This document shows positions 43,434 to 53,513 of a stretch of 64,000 bases of DNA, piece after piece. Where the stretch lies: positions 1,244,115 to 1,308,114 of the forward strand of contig CP129018.1 of NCBI GenBank assembly GCA_020524525.2, given 5' to 3'. This stretch comes from Bacillus tianshenii. GTDB lineage: Bacteria > Bacillota > Bacilli > Bacillales > Bacillaceae_N. The stretch's first letter is position 1. Each line of letters opens with the position of its first letter. The notes under the pieces were generated by a model that ran no database searches, was not told where the DNA came from, and was given only the letters and a program-made list of their open reading frames with translations. The position numbers and the translations under genes were made by a program.

Positions 43434-44507
43434 TTAGTCATCTAACGTTAAAACGACGCGACCGTTTATTTTTCCTTGTTCCATTCTGTCAAAAATACTA
43501 TTAATATTATCAAGGGAATCGGTAGAGATATTTGTTTTCACTTTCCCCTCTGCTGCGAATGCAATAGCCTCTTGTAAGTCTTTTCTCGTTCCGACGATGG
43601 AGCCTTTTACTGTAACTCCGTTTAGAACCGTATCAAAAATTGGAATTGGTAGTTCATCGTTAGGGAGTCCGACAACAACGAGGGTACCTCCGCGTTTCAC
43701 TGAACCATAAGCTTGTTCAAACGCTTTCTTATTCACAGCAACACTTACCGCAGCTTGGACACCCCCAACCTTTTCTTTTATGTCATTAATCGGATCTGTC
43801 TTCATAGCATTCACGGTAAGGTCTGCGCCTAATGTTGTAGCAAGTTCTAGCTTATCGTCTTGAATGTCTACGGCGACCACATTGAATCCCATGGCTTTCG
43901 CATATTGTAGTGCAACATGTCCAAGTCCGCCTATGCCATAAATAGCGACCCAGTCACCAGCTTTTGCATCACTTACTTTTAAGGCTTTATAAGTTGTAAC
44001 CCCAGCACAAAAGATGGGAGAAATTTCAGCGAGGTCCACTCCATCAGGTATTTTTACGACATATTTAGCAGGTGCTTTACAGTATTCTGCATAACCGCCG
44101 TCAACAGAATACCCTGCATTTAATTGGTCTGGGCAAAGTGTTTCACGTCCTGTTAAACAATATTCACATTCACCGCAAGCGGAGTATAACCATGGGATCC
44201 CAACCTTATCTCCAACTTTAATTGAACTAGTTACTCCTTCTGCAACTTCTTCAACAATTCCAACACCTTCATGACCAGGTATTAATGGAAGCTTTGGCTT
44301 GACTGGCCAATCTCCATGGGCTGCATGTAGGTCTGTATGACACACCCCGCACGCTTTGATTTTGACAAGTATTTCTCCGTATTCAAGCTCAGGAACAGGG
44401 ACCTCTTTAATTTCAAGCTCTTGCTTAAATTCATTGACCACTGCTGCTTTCATTGTTTTTGGGCGTACTTGATTTGTTGTGTTGTTTTCAAATTTTGTTG
44501 TTTCCAT
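43434..44507 (-). CDS. adhP: Zinc-dependent alcohol dehydrogenase
   Basis: The protein has 357 residues, with an 18-residue N-terminal extension before the usual MKAAVVNEF start. Catalytic zinc ligands lie in [16 protein letters not shown] and PGHEGVG; the structural zinc loop is [15 protein letters not shown]; the Rossmann motif is [18 protein letters not shown]. It oxidises primary alcohols such as ethanol or reduces aldehydes with NAD(H). ATG 44507 follows GGAGAGGAGAATTACA. A clear -24/-12 promoter lies 38 bases upstream, so it is predicted to be sigma-54 dependent. Confidence 0.95.
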   Translation of the reverse strand: METTKFENNTTNQVRPKTMKAAVVNEFKQELEIKEVPVPELEYGEILVKIKACGVCHTDLHAAHGDWPVKPKLPLIPGHEGVGIVEEVAEGVTSSIKVGDKVGIPWLYSACGECEYCLTGRETLCPDQLNAGYSVDGGYAEYCKAPAKYVVKIPDGVDLAEISPIFCAGVTTYKALKVSDAKAGDWVAIYGIGGLGHVALQYAKAMGFNVVAVDIQDDKLELATTLGADLTVNAMKTDPINDIKEKVGGVQAAVSVAVNKKAFEQAYGSVKRGGTLVVVGLPNDELPIPIFDTVLNGVTVKGSIVGTRKDLQEAIAFAAEGKVKTNISTDSLDNINSIFDRMEQGKINGRVVLTLDD

Positions 44508-44544
44508 TGTAATTCTCCTCTCCTTATTTTTTCACCCTTATACA

Positions 44545-44560
44545 TGCAAATAATGTGCCA
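44545..44560 (-). promoter_or_regulatory. Sigma-54 promoter (-24/-12) of adhP
   Basis: On the minus strand the sequence is TGGCACATTATTTGCA, with GG and GC at the exact ten-base interval required. Transcription would begin near 44534, about 27 bases before the start codon. Confidence 0.85.
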
Positions 44561-44607
44561 ATAGTGGAAATATTGCGAATAAAGCGCTTGCATAATAGAA
44601 AGAAATT

Positions 44608-44621
44608 AATTTGGCCAAATT
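44608..44621. promoter_or_regulatory. Candidate upstream activator site
   Basis: AATTTGGCCAAATT is a perfect 14-bp palindrome about 60 bases upstream of the -24 element. Further upstream TCGGCA and TGCCGA at about 44623 and 44655 form a spaced inverted pair. An NtrC-family dimer typically binds such sites; assignment is inferred. Confidence 0.5.
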
Positions 44622-44732
44622 TTCGGCAGCATAGAACGAAAAAACGTTAAGTTTGCCGAGTTCTTGTTGTTTGTACTGAGCAGATTAGAGATGAAATGAG
44701 TTGGACTGTAGGGCGAAGTGGGGAAGATGTAT

Positions 44733-44766
44733 GAAGGGCTGGCCAGAATATGCTGACCAGCCCTTC
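44733..44766 (-). terminator. Hairpin after D,D-carboxypeptidase gene
   Basis: AAGGGCTGG pairs with CCAGCCCTT with an inner GACC-like extension. The following minus-strand sequence is not T-rich, so termination strength is unsure. Confidence 0.5.
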
Positions 44767-44778
44767 AAGAGGATTCTA

Positions 44779-45933
44779 TTATTTTCTAAATCTTTGTCGA
44801 AGAATAGCAAAGCTGCTTAAAAGGAGAAGTGCTGTAATCAGCAGCCACATGGAAGAATTCTTTTGGAAAAGGTCCTTTGTCTCATCTTCTTCCATACTAG
44901 AGGAGTGATTACTTGCTTCTTCGTTTACTTCTTGTAAATCAAAGGATTGAATAACGTCTCCTTCGCCGTCTTTGATTTGTAAGGTTCCATCATTCTTTAT
45001 ATTTAAATCAATGACATCATTTAAAAGGTGTGTGAAAAATAATTGTTTGGTTGCTTGAAACTTCTCAGTACCAATTTCAAATATTTTACCTGCCTCTATA
45101 CTGTCTCGTTGAAAGTGATTAAATCCATAATCTAATAGCTTCGTTGTGTCATCATAGGCATCTTTATTTGTTCTGCTGTTTAGAGTAATCACGATAAGGC
45201 TTAGGTCATCCCTTTTCGCAGACGTTGCAAGCGTATATCCTGATTCGTTTACAAACCCTGTTTTGCCTCCTGTTATCCCTTCATAAGGAATTTCTCCTCT
45301 TAATAATTTATGGTGAGTAAGAAGGGTCGTATCCCACGTTTTGCCGTTCCATTTTAATTTCTTTGTACCGAATATTTCTTTGAACGTCTCATTTTTTAAA
45401 GCATACTGTGTAATTTTTGCAAGGTCTTTTGCTGTTGTTTGATGTTCTGGGTCATAAAGACCGTGCGGGTTTTGAAAATGTGTATGCTTCACCTTGATTT
45501 TTTCTTTTAGATAGTTATTTATATCAGTAGAAAAGGTCTTAAGATTACCACTTAAATGCTCAGCAATTGCAACGCCAGCATCATTGCCTGAATTAATGAG
45601 GAGCCCTTGTATAAGTTTTCTAAGGGTGACTTGTTCGCCTTTTTCAAGATAGACTTTTGTCCCGTCTGTATTCCTTGCCTTCTCACTTACGGTTACAATA
45701 ACGTTTAAATTGCCATTTTCGATCGCATAGATCGCTGTTGCCATCTTCGTTAAGCTTGCCGGATACATCGATGCATCTGCATTTTTTTCAAAAAGAATGG
45801 CACCTGTTTTAGCATCGATCATAACGGCAGCTTTACTTTTAATCGTTGGAGGAGCGGCTTTTCCGTATGCAGTAGAAGAAACAAAGAGATTTATTATGAT
45901 TAGCGTTACCAATAAAAATGAATTTTTCAACAT
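44779..45933 (-). CDS. dacF: D-alanyl-D-alanine carboxypeptidase (low-molecular-weight PBP)
   Basis: The protein has 384 residues: signal peptide (1-24), peptidase S11 domain with SxxK (YPASLTKM, Ser60/Lys63), SGN (LINSGNDAGV) and KTG (GGKTGFVNESGY), a PBP5 C-terminal beta domain (about 275-335), and a C-terminal membrane helix (about 360-380) ending in basic residues. It trims the terminal D-Ala from peptidoglycan stem peptides at the cell surface. The length and tail resemble DacF/DacB-type sporulation enzymes, but the dacF name is tentative because the spoIIA neighbourhood is absent. Confidence 0.9.
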   Translation of the reverse strand: MLKNSFLLVTLIIINLFVSSTAYGKAAPPTIKSKAAVMIDAKTGAILFEKNADASMYPASLTKMATAIYAIENGNLNVIVTVSEKARNTDGTKVYLEKGEQVTLRKLIQGLLINSGNDAGVAIAEHLSGNLKTFSTDINNYLKEKIKVKHTHFQNPHGLYDPEHQTTAKDLAKITQYALKNETFKEIFGTKKLKWNGKTWDTTLLTHHKLLRGEIPYEGITGGKTGFVNESGYTLATSAKRDDLSLIVITLNSRTNKDAYDDTTKLLDYGFNHFQRDSIEAGKIFEIGTEKFQATKQLFFTHLLNDVIDLNIKNDGTLQIKDGEGDVIQSFDLQEVNEEASNHSSSMEEDETKDLFQKNSSMWLLITALLLLSSFAILRQRFRK

Positions 45934-46138
45934 ATTAACACCTGCTGTTAAATTACTTATTTTTGTTAAACACTTTTAATACAATGTTAACAAAAAAATT
46001 TGCAGGGCTATATAAGTAATATCTTCTATGGATAAAAGAGACAGTTTTATTGAAGTTTAGTTGGGTTTGTTATTTGCCCATTCTCTGCATATACTAGAAA
46101 GAATCGACTATCAATTAATGAGAAAGGAATGAGTTGAT

Positions 46139-46405
46139 ATGAGTGAAATGAAAATTCAAGTGAAACAAAATAATGAAGTGTTTCAAATTATCCCTGTTAA
46201 AGGTCAGTCACTACTTGCCTCAGCATTTGAACAAAATGTCCCTCTTGATTATAAGTGTCAAAAAGGGAATTGTACCCGATGTCGAGTAGAGGTGTTAAGC
46301 GGTAAGGAATTATGTAACGAGCCGACACCAAAGGAATACGAAAAATTAGAGGCAGAGCTTCAATATGGTTATCGCTTGGCTTGTCAAACCGTACCTGTGA
46401 AGTAA
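46139..46405 (+). CDS. 2Fe-2S ferredoxin
   Basis: The protein has 88 residues and is a plant-type ferredoxin. The cluster ligands are in CQKGNCTRCRVEVLSGKE (Cx5-Cx2 spacing) and the late CQT. It carries electrons to an unknown partner. ATG 46139 follows AAAGGAATGAG. It converges with lexA. Confidence 0.9.
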   Translation: MSEMKIQVKQNNEVFQIIPVKGQSLLASAFEQNVPLDYKCQKGNCTRCRVEVLSGKELCNEPTPKEYEKLEAELQYGYRLACQTVPVK

Positions 46406-46430
46406 GCAGGGTATACATATTAATGTGAAA

Positions 46431-46475
46431 AAGCACCGTTCCCTACTACAAGTAGAGAGCGGTGCTTCCTTTTCT
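46431..46475. terminator. Terminator between ferredoxin and lexA
   Basis: AAGCACCG pairs with CGGTGCTT over a long loop, followed by CCTTTTCTTT. Confidence 0.75.
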
Positions 46476-46498
46476 TTGAAACTTTGAAATAACTAGTT

Positions 46499-47122
46499 TT
46501 AATGAATAGCCCGGTATACGCCGATTACTTTACCGAGAATCATGACATTCCGAAGAATAATTGGTTCCATAGAAGAGTTCTCCGGCTGTAGACGGATATA
46601 ATCTTTTTCTTTAAAGAAACGCTTAACCGTTGCTTCATCTTCTTCTGTCATCGCTACGACAATTTCTCCATTGTTTGCATGCTGCTGCTTACGAACAATG
46701 ACTAAGTCGCCGTCATAAATACCAGCTTCAATCATACTTTCTCCGACAACAGTTAGGATAAAGACATCATCATCTGTGGGAACAAAACGTTCAGGAAGAG
46801 GTACATATTCTTCAATATTCTCGATTGCAGATATTGGATTACCAGCCGTTACTTTACCGATAATTGGGACATTTACTGTCTCGCTTCGTGGAATTCGTTC
46901 TGCAAACTCATCTTCAAGAATTTCGATGGCTCTTGGCTTTGTCGGGTCACGCCGAATAAGACCTTTCTTTTCTAGTCGAGCTAAATGTCCATGAACGGTA
47001 GAACTTGAAGCTAAGCCGACAGCTTGACCAATTTCGCGTACAGATGGTGGGTATCCTTTATTTTGTACCTCTTGTTTAATGTAATCGAGGATTTCTTGTT
47101 GCCGCTTTGAGATTTTTGGCAT
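46499..47122 (-). CDS. lexA: LexA, SOS repressor
   Basis: The protein has 207 residues from ATG 47122 (GAGGTG upstream); the open frame extends further but the LexA start [20 protein letters not shown] is unmistakable. The winged helix carries [19 protein letters not shown]. The autocleavage site is in VTAGNPI, the catalytic serine in [14 protein letters not shown] and the lysine in [15 protein letters not shown]. RecA-stimulated self-cleavage derepresses the SOS genes. Three LexA boxes lie between lexA and yneA. Confidence 0.97.
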   Translation of the reverse strand: MPKISKRQQEILDYIKQEVQNKGYPPSVREIGQAVGLASSSTVHGHLARLEKKGLIRRDPTKPRAIEILEDEFAERIPRSETVNVPIIGKVTAGNPISAIENIEEYVPLPERFVPTDDDVFILTVVGESMIEAGIYDGDLVIVRKQQHANNGEIVVAMTEEDEATVKRFFKEKDYIRLQPENSSMEPIILRNVMILGKVIGVYRAIH

Positions 47123-47187
47123 TCTTGTATCGCACCTCATTTCAACGTTGATTTGTGTCATATTATAGCAAACTTTTTTTAATGATA

Positions 47188-47201
47188 CAAACATAAGTTC
47201 G
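47188..47201. promoter_or_regulatory. LexA box 1 (lexA-proximal)
   Basis: CAAACATAAGTTCG reads CGAACTTATGTTTG on the other strand, matching the Bacillus box CGAAC-N4-GTTCG except near one end. It lies 66 bases before the lexA start. Confidence 0.8.
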
Positions 47202-47210
47202 AAAAAACCC

Positions 47211-47239
47211 TTGACGGAAACAATTGTTCGCACTAACAT
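47211..47239 (+). promoter_or_regulatory. yneA promoter
   Basis: TTGACG is followed after 17 bases by TAACAT. LexA box 2 occupies the spacer. Confidence 0.75.
47217..47230. promoter_or_regulatory. LexA box 2
   Basis: GAAACAATTGTTCG matches the box in nine of the ten defined positions and lies within the yneA promoter spacer. Confidence 0.75.
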
Positions 47240-47246
47240 AAGGGTA

Positions 47247-47260
47247 CGAACAAACATTCG
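47247..47260. promoter_or_regulatory. LexA box 3
   Basis: CGAACAAACATTCG matches CGAAC-N4-GTTCG with one change and overlaps the yneA leader, just before the GGAGGGG ribosome site. Confidence 0.8.
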
Positions 47261-47271
47261 GAGGGGATAAT

Positions 47272-47574
47272 ATGTCGAAACGGGACTTATCTTATTTAAT
47301 TATGTTGTTTGTAGTCGCAGCAGTTGTTTTTGGGATGGTATTTAAAGAATTACAGCCAGTAAGTGCTGAAGAATATTTGCAAGTAACGATCAAAGAAGGC
47401 GATACATTGTGGGAACTATCTGAACAATATAAAATGCATCATAATTATTCCAACCAAGATTTCATTTCATGGGTAGAGCGTAAAAATAACGTCGAAAGTA
47501 TTTATTTAAAACCAGGGCAAAAAATCATTCTTCCTGTTAAACTAGATCAGGCTGAAGTAGTCATGAAAGATTAA
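47272..47574 (+). CDS. yneA: YneA, SOS cell-division suppressor
   Basis: The protein has 100 residues: an N-terminal membrane segment (about 8-25), the processing region PVSAEEY, and a LysM domain ([18 protein letters not shown], ending [12 protein letters not shown]). YneA blocks septation during SOS from outside the membrane. ATG 47272 follows CGGAGGGG. Its position divergent from lexA and behind LexA boxes is as in B. subtilis. Confidence 0.93.
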   Translation: MSKRDLSYLIMLFVVAAVVFGMVFKELQPVSAEEYLQVTIKEGDTLWELSEQYKMHHNYSNQDFISWVERKNNVESIYLKPGQKIILPVKLDQAEVVMKD

Positions 47575-48264
<690 letters not shown>

Positions 48265-48332
48265 GATCGAGCTATGTATGGGGATGTTAAATGCCTCTAA
48301 TGGTTACTGCTTATAAAGGAGTGAAAAGCATA

Positions 48333-48566
48333 ATGCTTTCAAAAGAAAAAATAAATCGTATTAATGAGCTTTCAAGAAAGTCTAAAGCAGAAGGTTTAAC
48401 AAATGAAGAAAAAGAAGAGCAACACAATTTACGCCAAGAATATTTACAAGCTTTTCGCGGTTCAATGAAAGATACCTTAAAGTCGGTTAAAATTGTTGAT
48501 CCAAACGGAAAAGACGTTACTCCACAAAAATTAAAAGATGAAAAAGACAAGTCTTCATATCATTAA
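48333..48566 (+). CDS. ynzC: YnzC, DUF896 protein
   Basis: The protein has 77 residues from ATG 48333 (AAAGGAGTG upstream). It forms the helical hairpin of UPF0291/DUF896: KINRINELSRKSKAEGLTNE, then EEQHNLRQEYLQAFRGSMK. In B. subtilis ynzC ends the yneA-yneB SOS operon and the order is the same here. Its role is not firmly known. Confidence 0.92.
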   Translation: MLSKEKINRINELSRKSKAEGLTNEEKEEQHNLRQEYLQAFRGSMKDTLKSVKIVDPNGKDVTPQKLKDEKDKSSYH

Positions 48567-48676
48567 GAGGGAAAGGCTTGACGAATAACCGAAATTTCTT
48601 GCCAAAACGTTGTGAAATTTGTCGGAACGTTATATGATGATAGACGATGTAATCTTACTAAGGAAGGAAGAAATAC

Positions 48677-50677
48677 ATGTCTCACTCTATTGAAAACCTA
48701 TCAATTAGTACTATTCGTACACTTGCAATTGATGCAATCGAAAAAGCAAATTCTGGCCACCCAGGAATGCCGATGGGTGCCGCGCCAATGGCATATAAAC
48801 TTTGGACGAAGTTTATGAAGCATAACCCAAAGAATCCAAATTGGTTTAACCGTGATCGTTTCGTATTATCAGCTGGTCATGGTTCAATGCTTCTATACAG
48901 TCTGCTACATTTATCAGGCTATGATGTAAAAATGGATGATTTGAAGAATTTCCGTCAATGGGGAAGCCGCACACCTGGTCACCCTGAGTTCGGATATACA
49001 CCTGGTGTTGAAGCAACAACTGGTCCACTTGGACAAGGTGTAGCTATGTCTGTCGGTATGGCAATGGCAGAGCGTCATCTCGCAGGTAAATATAACAAAG
49101 ACAACCACAATATCATCGACCACTATACATACAGCATCTGCGGTGACGGCGATTTGATGGAAGGTGTTTCTGCGGAAGCGGCATCACTCGCTGCACACCT
49201 TCAGCTAGGTCGTTTAATTGTATTATATGATTCAAATGATATTTCACTAGATGGTGATTTAAATCGCTCTTTCTCTGAAAGTGTGGAAGACCGTTACAAA
49301 GCATACGGCTGGCAAGTTATCCGTGTAGAAGATGGCAATGATTTAGAAGCGATCGATAAAGCGATTGAAGAAGCAAAAGCAGATACGAACCGTCCGACAC
49401 TTATTGAAGTGAAAACGGTTATTGGCTTTGGTTCTCCAACAAAAGCCGGTAAGTCTGCTTCACACGGTGCACCATTAGGTACTGATGAGCTTAAGAAAAC
49501 GAAAGAAGCATATAAATGGACATTTGAAGAAGACTTCTACGTACCGGAAGAAGTATATACACACTTTAATGAAGCAATTGGTGGAGAAGAAACGGAAGAA
49601 GCATGGAATCAACAATTTAAAGATTACAAAGAAGTATATCCTGAATTAGCGAAAGAACTAGAAGATGCAATTGAAGGAAAGCTTCCTGAAAACTGGGATC
49701 GCGAGTTGCCAACATATCGTGCTGGTGAAGATAAGCCTGCATCTCGTGCGGCATCAGGAGAAGCAATTAATGCACTTGCAAAAACAGTTCCTAGCTTTTT
49801 CGGCGGTTCTGCTGACCTTGCAAGCTCTAATAAAACAATGATGAAGGACCAAGGTGATTTTACACCTGCTGATTACAGCGGCCGTAACATCTGGTTTGGT
49901 GTGCGTGAATTCGCAATGGGAGCTGCACTTAACGGTATGGCATTACATGGTGGCTTGCATGTATACGGGGCAACATTCTTCGTATTCAGCGATTACTTGC
50001 GCCCAGCACTTCGTTTGTCAGCGTTGCAGCATTTGCCGGTAACATATGTATTTACGCATGACAGTATTGCAGTTGGTGAAGATGGTCCGACTCATGAGCC
50101 AGTAGAACAGCTTGCATCTCTTCGTGCAATGCCTAATCTTTCTGTTATCCGCCCAGCAGATGGAAATGAAACAGTGGCAGCATGGAAGGCAGCGCTTCAA
50201 TCGACAGATAAGCCGACAGCGCTTGTTTTGACACGTCAAGGTCTACCGACACTTGCTTCAACTGCTGAACATGCAGAAGAAGGTGTACAGCGCGGGGCAT
50301 ATGTAGTATCAGAAGCAGACGGAACACCTGATGCTATGCTTCTTGCGACAGGTTCTGAAGTGAGCTTAGCTGTTGAAGCACAAGCAAGCTTGAAAGAAGA
50401 AGGAATTAATGTTGCAGTTGTCAGCATGCCTTCTTGGGATCGTTTTGAAGCGCAATCGAAAGAATATAAGGAATCTGTTCTTCCGAAAAGCGTGAAAAAA
50501 CGTCTTGCAATTGAAATGGGTGCTTCTCTAGGCTGGGATCGTTATGTTGGTGATGAAGGTTCAGTTCTTGGTATCGACCGCTTTGGGGCATCTGCACCAG
50601 GTGAGAAGATTATTGAAGAATACGGTTTTACAGTTGAAAACGTAAAAGCGAACCTAAAAGCATTGCTACAAAATTAA
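48677..50677 (+). CDS. tkt: Transketolase
   Basis: The protein has 666 residues, full length. Thiamine-diphosphate binding is shown by [20 protein letters not shown] followed by the [13 protein letters not shown] stretch; the early [20 protein letters not shown] and the late [20 protein letters not shown] are classic transketolase sequences. It moves two-carbon units between sugar phosphates in the pentose phosphate pathway. ATG 48677 follows AAGGAAGGAAG. It is monocistronic with a strong terminator. Confidence 0.97.
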   Translation: MSHSIENLSISTIRTLAIDAIEKANSGHPGMPMGAAPMAYKLWTKFMKHNPKNPNWFNRDRFVLSAGHGSMLLYSLLHLSGYDVKMDDLKNFRQWGSRTPGHPEFGYTPGVEATTGPLGQGVAMSVGMAMAERHLAGKYNKDNHNIIDHYTYSICGDGDLMEGVSAEAASLAAHLQLGRLIVLYDSNDISLDGDLNRSFSESVEDRYKAYGWQVIRVEDGNDLEAIDKAIEEAKADTNRPTLIEVKTVIGFGSPTKAGKSASHGAPLGTDELKKTKEAYKWTFEEDFYVPEEVYTHFNEAIGGEETEEAWNQQFKDYKEVYPELAKELEDAIEGKLPENWDRELPTYRAGEDKPASRAASGEAINALAKTVPSFFGGSADLASSNKTMMKDQGDFTPADYSGRNIWFGVREFAMGAALNGMALHGGLHVYGATFFVFSDYLRPALRLSALQHLPVTYVFTHDSIAVGEDGPTHEPVEQLASLRAMPNLSVIRPADGNETVAAWKAALQSTDKPTALVLTRQGLPTLASTAEHAEEGVQRGAYVVSEADGTPDAMLLATGSEVSLAVEAQASLKEEGINVAVVSMPSWDRFEAQSKEYKESVLPKSVKKRLAIEMGASLGWDRYVGDEGSVLGIDRFGASAPGEKIIEEYGFTVENVKANLKALLQN

Positions 50678-50688
50678 GCAAGAATTTC

Positions 50689-50725
50689 ACCCCTTATGAG
50701 TAAATCAATCATAAGGGGTTTTTCT
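50689..50725 (+). terminator. Terminator of tkt
   Basis: ACCCCTTATGA pairs with TCATAAGGGGT, followed by TTTTCTT. Confidence 0.88.
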
Positions 50726-50821
50726 TCGACAAAACTAGTGTCTCATTGCTCCAGTAAAAGACAATCATTTTTTGATTGTTTGGTTATACTTACTGATATG
50801 AAGAATTTAGGGGGAGAGCAG

Positions 50822-51268
50822 ATGAGGCACTATTCCATGTATTTATTAAGAGATGATGTCGCAGAGGAGTATTTCGGGAAGGAATCATTGCTTTATCGTC
50901 TTTTTTTGGAGTATGAACAGACAACGATGGAACAAAGCAATATTATTGAACGGCAAGTCCAATACATCACCCTTCCAATTCCAACAGCGGCGATTCAGTT
51001 TCAGCTTCAGAAAGAGTTAAAGCGTTACAGTGGCTATACAAGCGATGGACAAGTCCATTCTTTACATATAAAGTCACGTACCGGCATATCTGAGGCCCAG
51101 CTATCTGTGTTCCCCTCCTTTATGACTTTAAGTGCGCGTGGAGGGTATGAAGCAGAAACGATTTATTTTGAAATCTTGCGTAAGATGTATACATCTTTTT
51201 TGGCGATGGATTTTGAGACAAATCGATATGGTTGGTTAAATCCGATAAAACAGCGAAATTTTGTCTAA
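50822..51268 (+). CDS. sirA: SirA, sporulation inhibitor of replication
   Basis: The protein has 148 residues from ATG 50822 (AGGGGGAGAG upstream); the longer open frame has no good start. RHYSMYLLRDDVAEEYFGKE, RQVQYITLPIP, and the end GYEAETIYFEILRKM then FLAMDFETNRYGWLNPIKQR match SirA (YneE) of B. subtilis closely in pattern and length. SirA binds DnaA domain I and blocks new replication rounds in sporulating cells. Its place after tkt is as in B. subtilis. It confirms a sporulating Bacillus-type organism. Confidence 0.92.
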   Translation: MRHYSMYLLRDDVAEEYFGKESLLYRLFLEYEQTTMEQSNIIERQVQYITLPIPTAAIQFQLQKELKRYSGYTSDGQVHSLHIKSRTGISEAQLSVFPSFMTLSARGGYEAETIYFEILRKMYTSFLAMDFETNRYGWLNPIKQRNFV

Positions 51269-51356
51269 AACAATAAAAATAACTAAAAATATTGTATCTT
51301 ATTAAACCTTTTAGTACACTTGAGTGTAGACAACATGAAGGAGGAAAGTTTTTGGT

Positions 51357-51587
51357 ATGTGGACTACTATTTTGGTCGGCGTTATAGCACTATTAGCAGG
51401 TGTTGCAATCGGCTTTTTTGCAGCACGAAAGTATATGGAGAATTATTTGCAGAAGAATCCACCAATTAATGAACAAATGCTTCGTGTGATGATGATGCAG
51501 ATGGGTCAAAAGCCATCTCAGAAGAAAATTAATCAAATGATGAACTCCATGAATAAATTGCAAACGAATAATAAAAAGAAAAAGTAA
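51357..51587 (+). CDS. yneF: YneF, UPF0154 family membrane protein
   Basis: The protein has 76 residues with one N-terminal membrane helix (about 4-23). The conserved UPF0154 part is [20 protein letters not shown], then [21 protein letters not shown] basic tail ends the protein. ATG 51357 follows AAGGAGGAAAG. The function is unknown; the position after sirA is conserved. Confidence 0.92.
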   Translation: MWTTILVGVIALLAGVAIGFFAARKYMENYLQKNPPINEQMLRVMMMQMGQKPSQKKINQMMNSMNKLQTNNKKKK

Positions 51588-51746
51588 GTTGGACAGGCAC
51601 TCAAGTTTTGAGTGTCTTTGTTATTATTCAAGTATTAAAATTTCACGTACTGAATTGTGATGATATGAAATATTTGCAAATCTGAGAAATATGCCACTAT
51701 AATAGTAGCATTCGAAATATTATGTCTTTTTGAAGGGGAAACGTAA

Positions 51747-53513
51747 ATGCGTGTGTTTAAAGAATTATGGTGGTTTTTTAAGCAAGAAAGACGAGCATAC
51801 GGAATTGGCATCGCTCTGCTAGCCGTCGTAGCTTTTCTAGAATTAATTCCACCAAAAGTTATCGGCACAATAGTTGATCATCTAGAACAAGGGACGTTAA
51901 CGAAAGAGATCTTACTAACATGGATTGGTATACTGTTTGCTGTTGGGGTATCCGTCTATGTTGTGCGTTATATATGGCGAATTTTTATTTTCGGTTCATC
52001 AGTAAAGCTTGCCCGGCAGCTGCGTAATGATTTGTATAAGCATTTTACCTCTATGTCGCCTTCCTTTTATGAGAAAAGACGTACAGGGGATTTAATGGCA
52101 CATGCGACCAACGATTTACAGGCGATTCAAGCAACCGCAGGAGCTGGAGTGTTAACGTTTGTTGATTCACTTATGACAGGCGGCTTTGTATTAATTGCAA
52201 TGGGAAGCACAATCAGTTGGAAGTTGACTCTGATTAGCTTATTGCCGATGCCATTAATGGCATTCATGACGAGTTGGTATGGCAGGCTTCTTCATAAGCA
52301 CTTTCACGGTGCTCAAGCAGCTTTTTCATCATTAAATAATAAGGTTCAGGAAAGTATGAGTGGTATTAAAGTATTAAAGACATTGGCACAGCAAGAGCAG
52401 GATGCTGAGAAGTTTATTGCGCAATCAGATGATGTTGTTGAGAAAAATATACGTGTTGCAAAAATTGATTCACTGTTTAATCCGACGATCTCATTTATTG
52501 TTGGTCTTTCATTTTTCCTCGCCATTGCTTTTGGTGCCCGGTTTGTGACTGCAGGTGACATGACGGTTGGAGACTTAGTGTCGTTTACGACCTATCTTGG
52601 ATTATTAATCTGGCCGATGCTTGCGTTTGGTTGGTTATTTAATATTGTTGAACGCGGTCGCGCTTCCTATGACAGGGTGCGCAAGCTATTAGCTGAAAAG
52701 CCGCTCATTACAGATGATAAGGCAGAAGTGAATACGCCGCCAAAGGGAGACATTCAATTCCAAGTTGATGAATTTCATTATTCAGAAGCAAACGAGCTTC
52801 CTCCAGTCTTGGCTCATGTTTCATTTAGCTTAAAACGCGGTGAAACGCTAGGGATCGTCGGGAAGACAGGCAGCGGTAAGTCGACACTCTTGAAATTGCT
52901 TATTCGTGAACATGAGGTAAATAAGGGAAAAATCCTTCTTGATGAACACCCGATTACGAGTTATAAATTAACAGCCTTAAGACAGGCATTTGGATATGTA
53001 CCCCAAGACCATTTTCTTTTTTCTACAACTGTTGCTGATAATATAGCATTTGGAAGACCTATGGCTAGTTATGAAGAAATTATCGAGGCAGCGAAAACAG
53101 CACAAGTGCACGAGGACATTACACAGTTTGCAGAAGGTTATGAAACAGTAGTTGGTGAGCGGGGGGTTACGCTTTCAGGTGGTCAGAAGCAACGGCTTTC
53201 TATTGCACGTGCTTTATTAGTAGACCCGGAGATTTTGATTTTAGATGACTCACTTTCTGCAGTTGATGGGAAGACAGAGGCAGCTATTTTAGCGCAATTA
53301 AAAGAAAAACGAAGCATGAAAACAACCATTATTACAGCACACCGCTTAAGTGCTGTTCGTCATGCAGATGTCATTCTTGTCTTAGATGAAGGGCGAGTCA
53401 TTCAGCGTGGCGTTCATGATGACTTGATGAATGAAGATGGCTGGTATCGTGAAACATTCTTGCGTCAACAAATGGAAACCCTTGTTGAGCGTGGAGGCCA
53501 AAATGATGAGTAA
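51747..53513 (+). CDS. ABC exporter half, BmrC/YheI-like
   Basis: The protein has 588 residues with six membrane helices and a C-terminal ATPase. Walker A is GKTGSGKST, the Q-loop FGYVPQDHF, the signature LSGGQKQRLSIARALLVDPE and Walker B ILILDDSLSAVD, where an aspartate replaces the usual catalytic glutamate. That is the degenerate site expected of the BmrC-type half of a heterodimeric exporter. The next gene overlaps its end. The pair likely pumps drugs or lipids. It interrupts the yneF-ccdA order seen in B. subtilis. Confidence 0.92.
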   Translation: MRVFKELWWFFKQERRAYGIGIALLAVVAFLELIPPKVIGTIVDHLEQGTLTKEILLTWIGILFAVGVSVYVVRYIWRIFIFGSSVKLARQLRNDLYKHFTSMSPSFYEKRRTGDLMAHATNDLQAIQATAGAGVLTFVDSLMTGGFVLIAMGSTISWKLTLISLLPMPLMAFMTSWYGRLLHKHFHGAQAAFSSLNNKVQESMSGIKVLKTLAQQEQDAEKFIAQSDDVVEKNIRVAKIDSLFNPTISFIVGLSFFLAIAFGARFVTAGDMTVGDLVSFTTYLGLLIWPMLAFGWLFNIVERGRASYDRVRKLLAEKPLITDDKAEVNTPPKGDIQFQVDEFHYSEANELPPVLAHVSFSLKRGETLGIVGKTGSGKSTLLKLLIREHEVNKGKILLDEHPITSYKLTALRQAFGYVPQDHFLFSTTVADNIAFGRPMASYEEIIEAAKTAQVHEDITQFAEGYETVVGERGVTLSGGQKQRLSIARALLVDPEILILDDSLSAVDGKTEAAILAQLKEKRSMKTTIITAHRLSAVRHADVILVLDEGRVIQRGVHDDLMNEDGWYRETFLRQQMETLVERGGQNDE

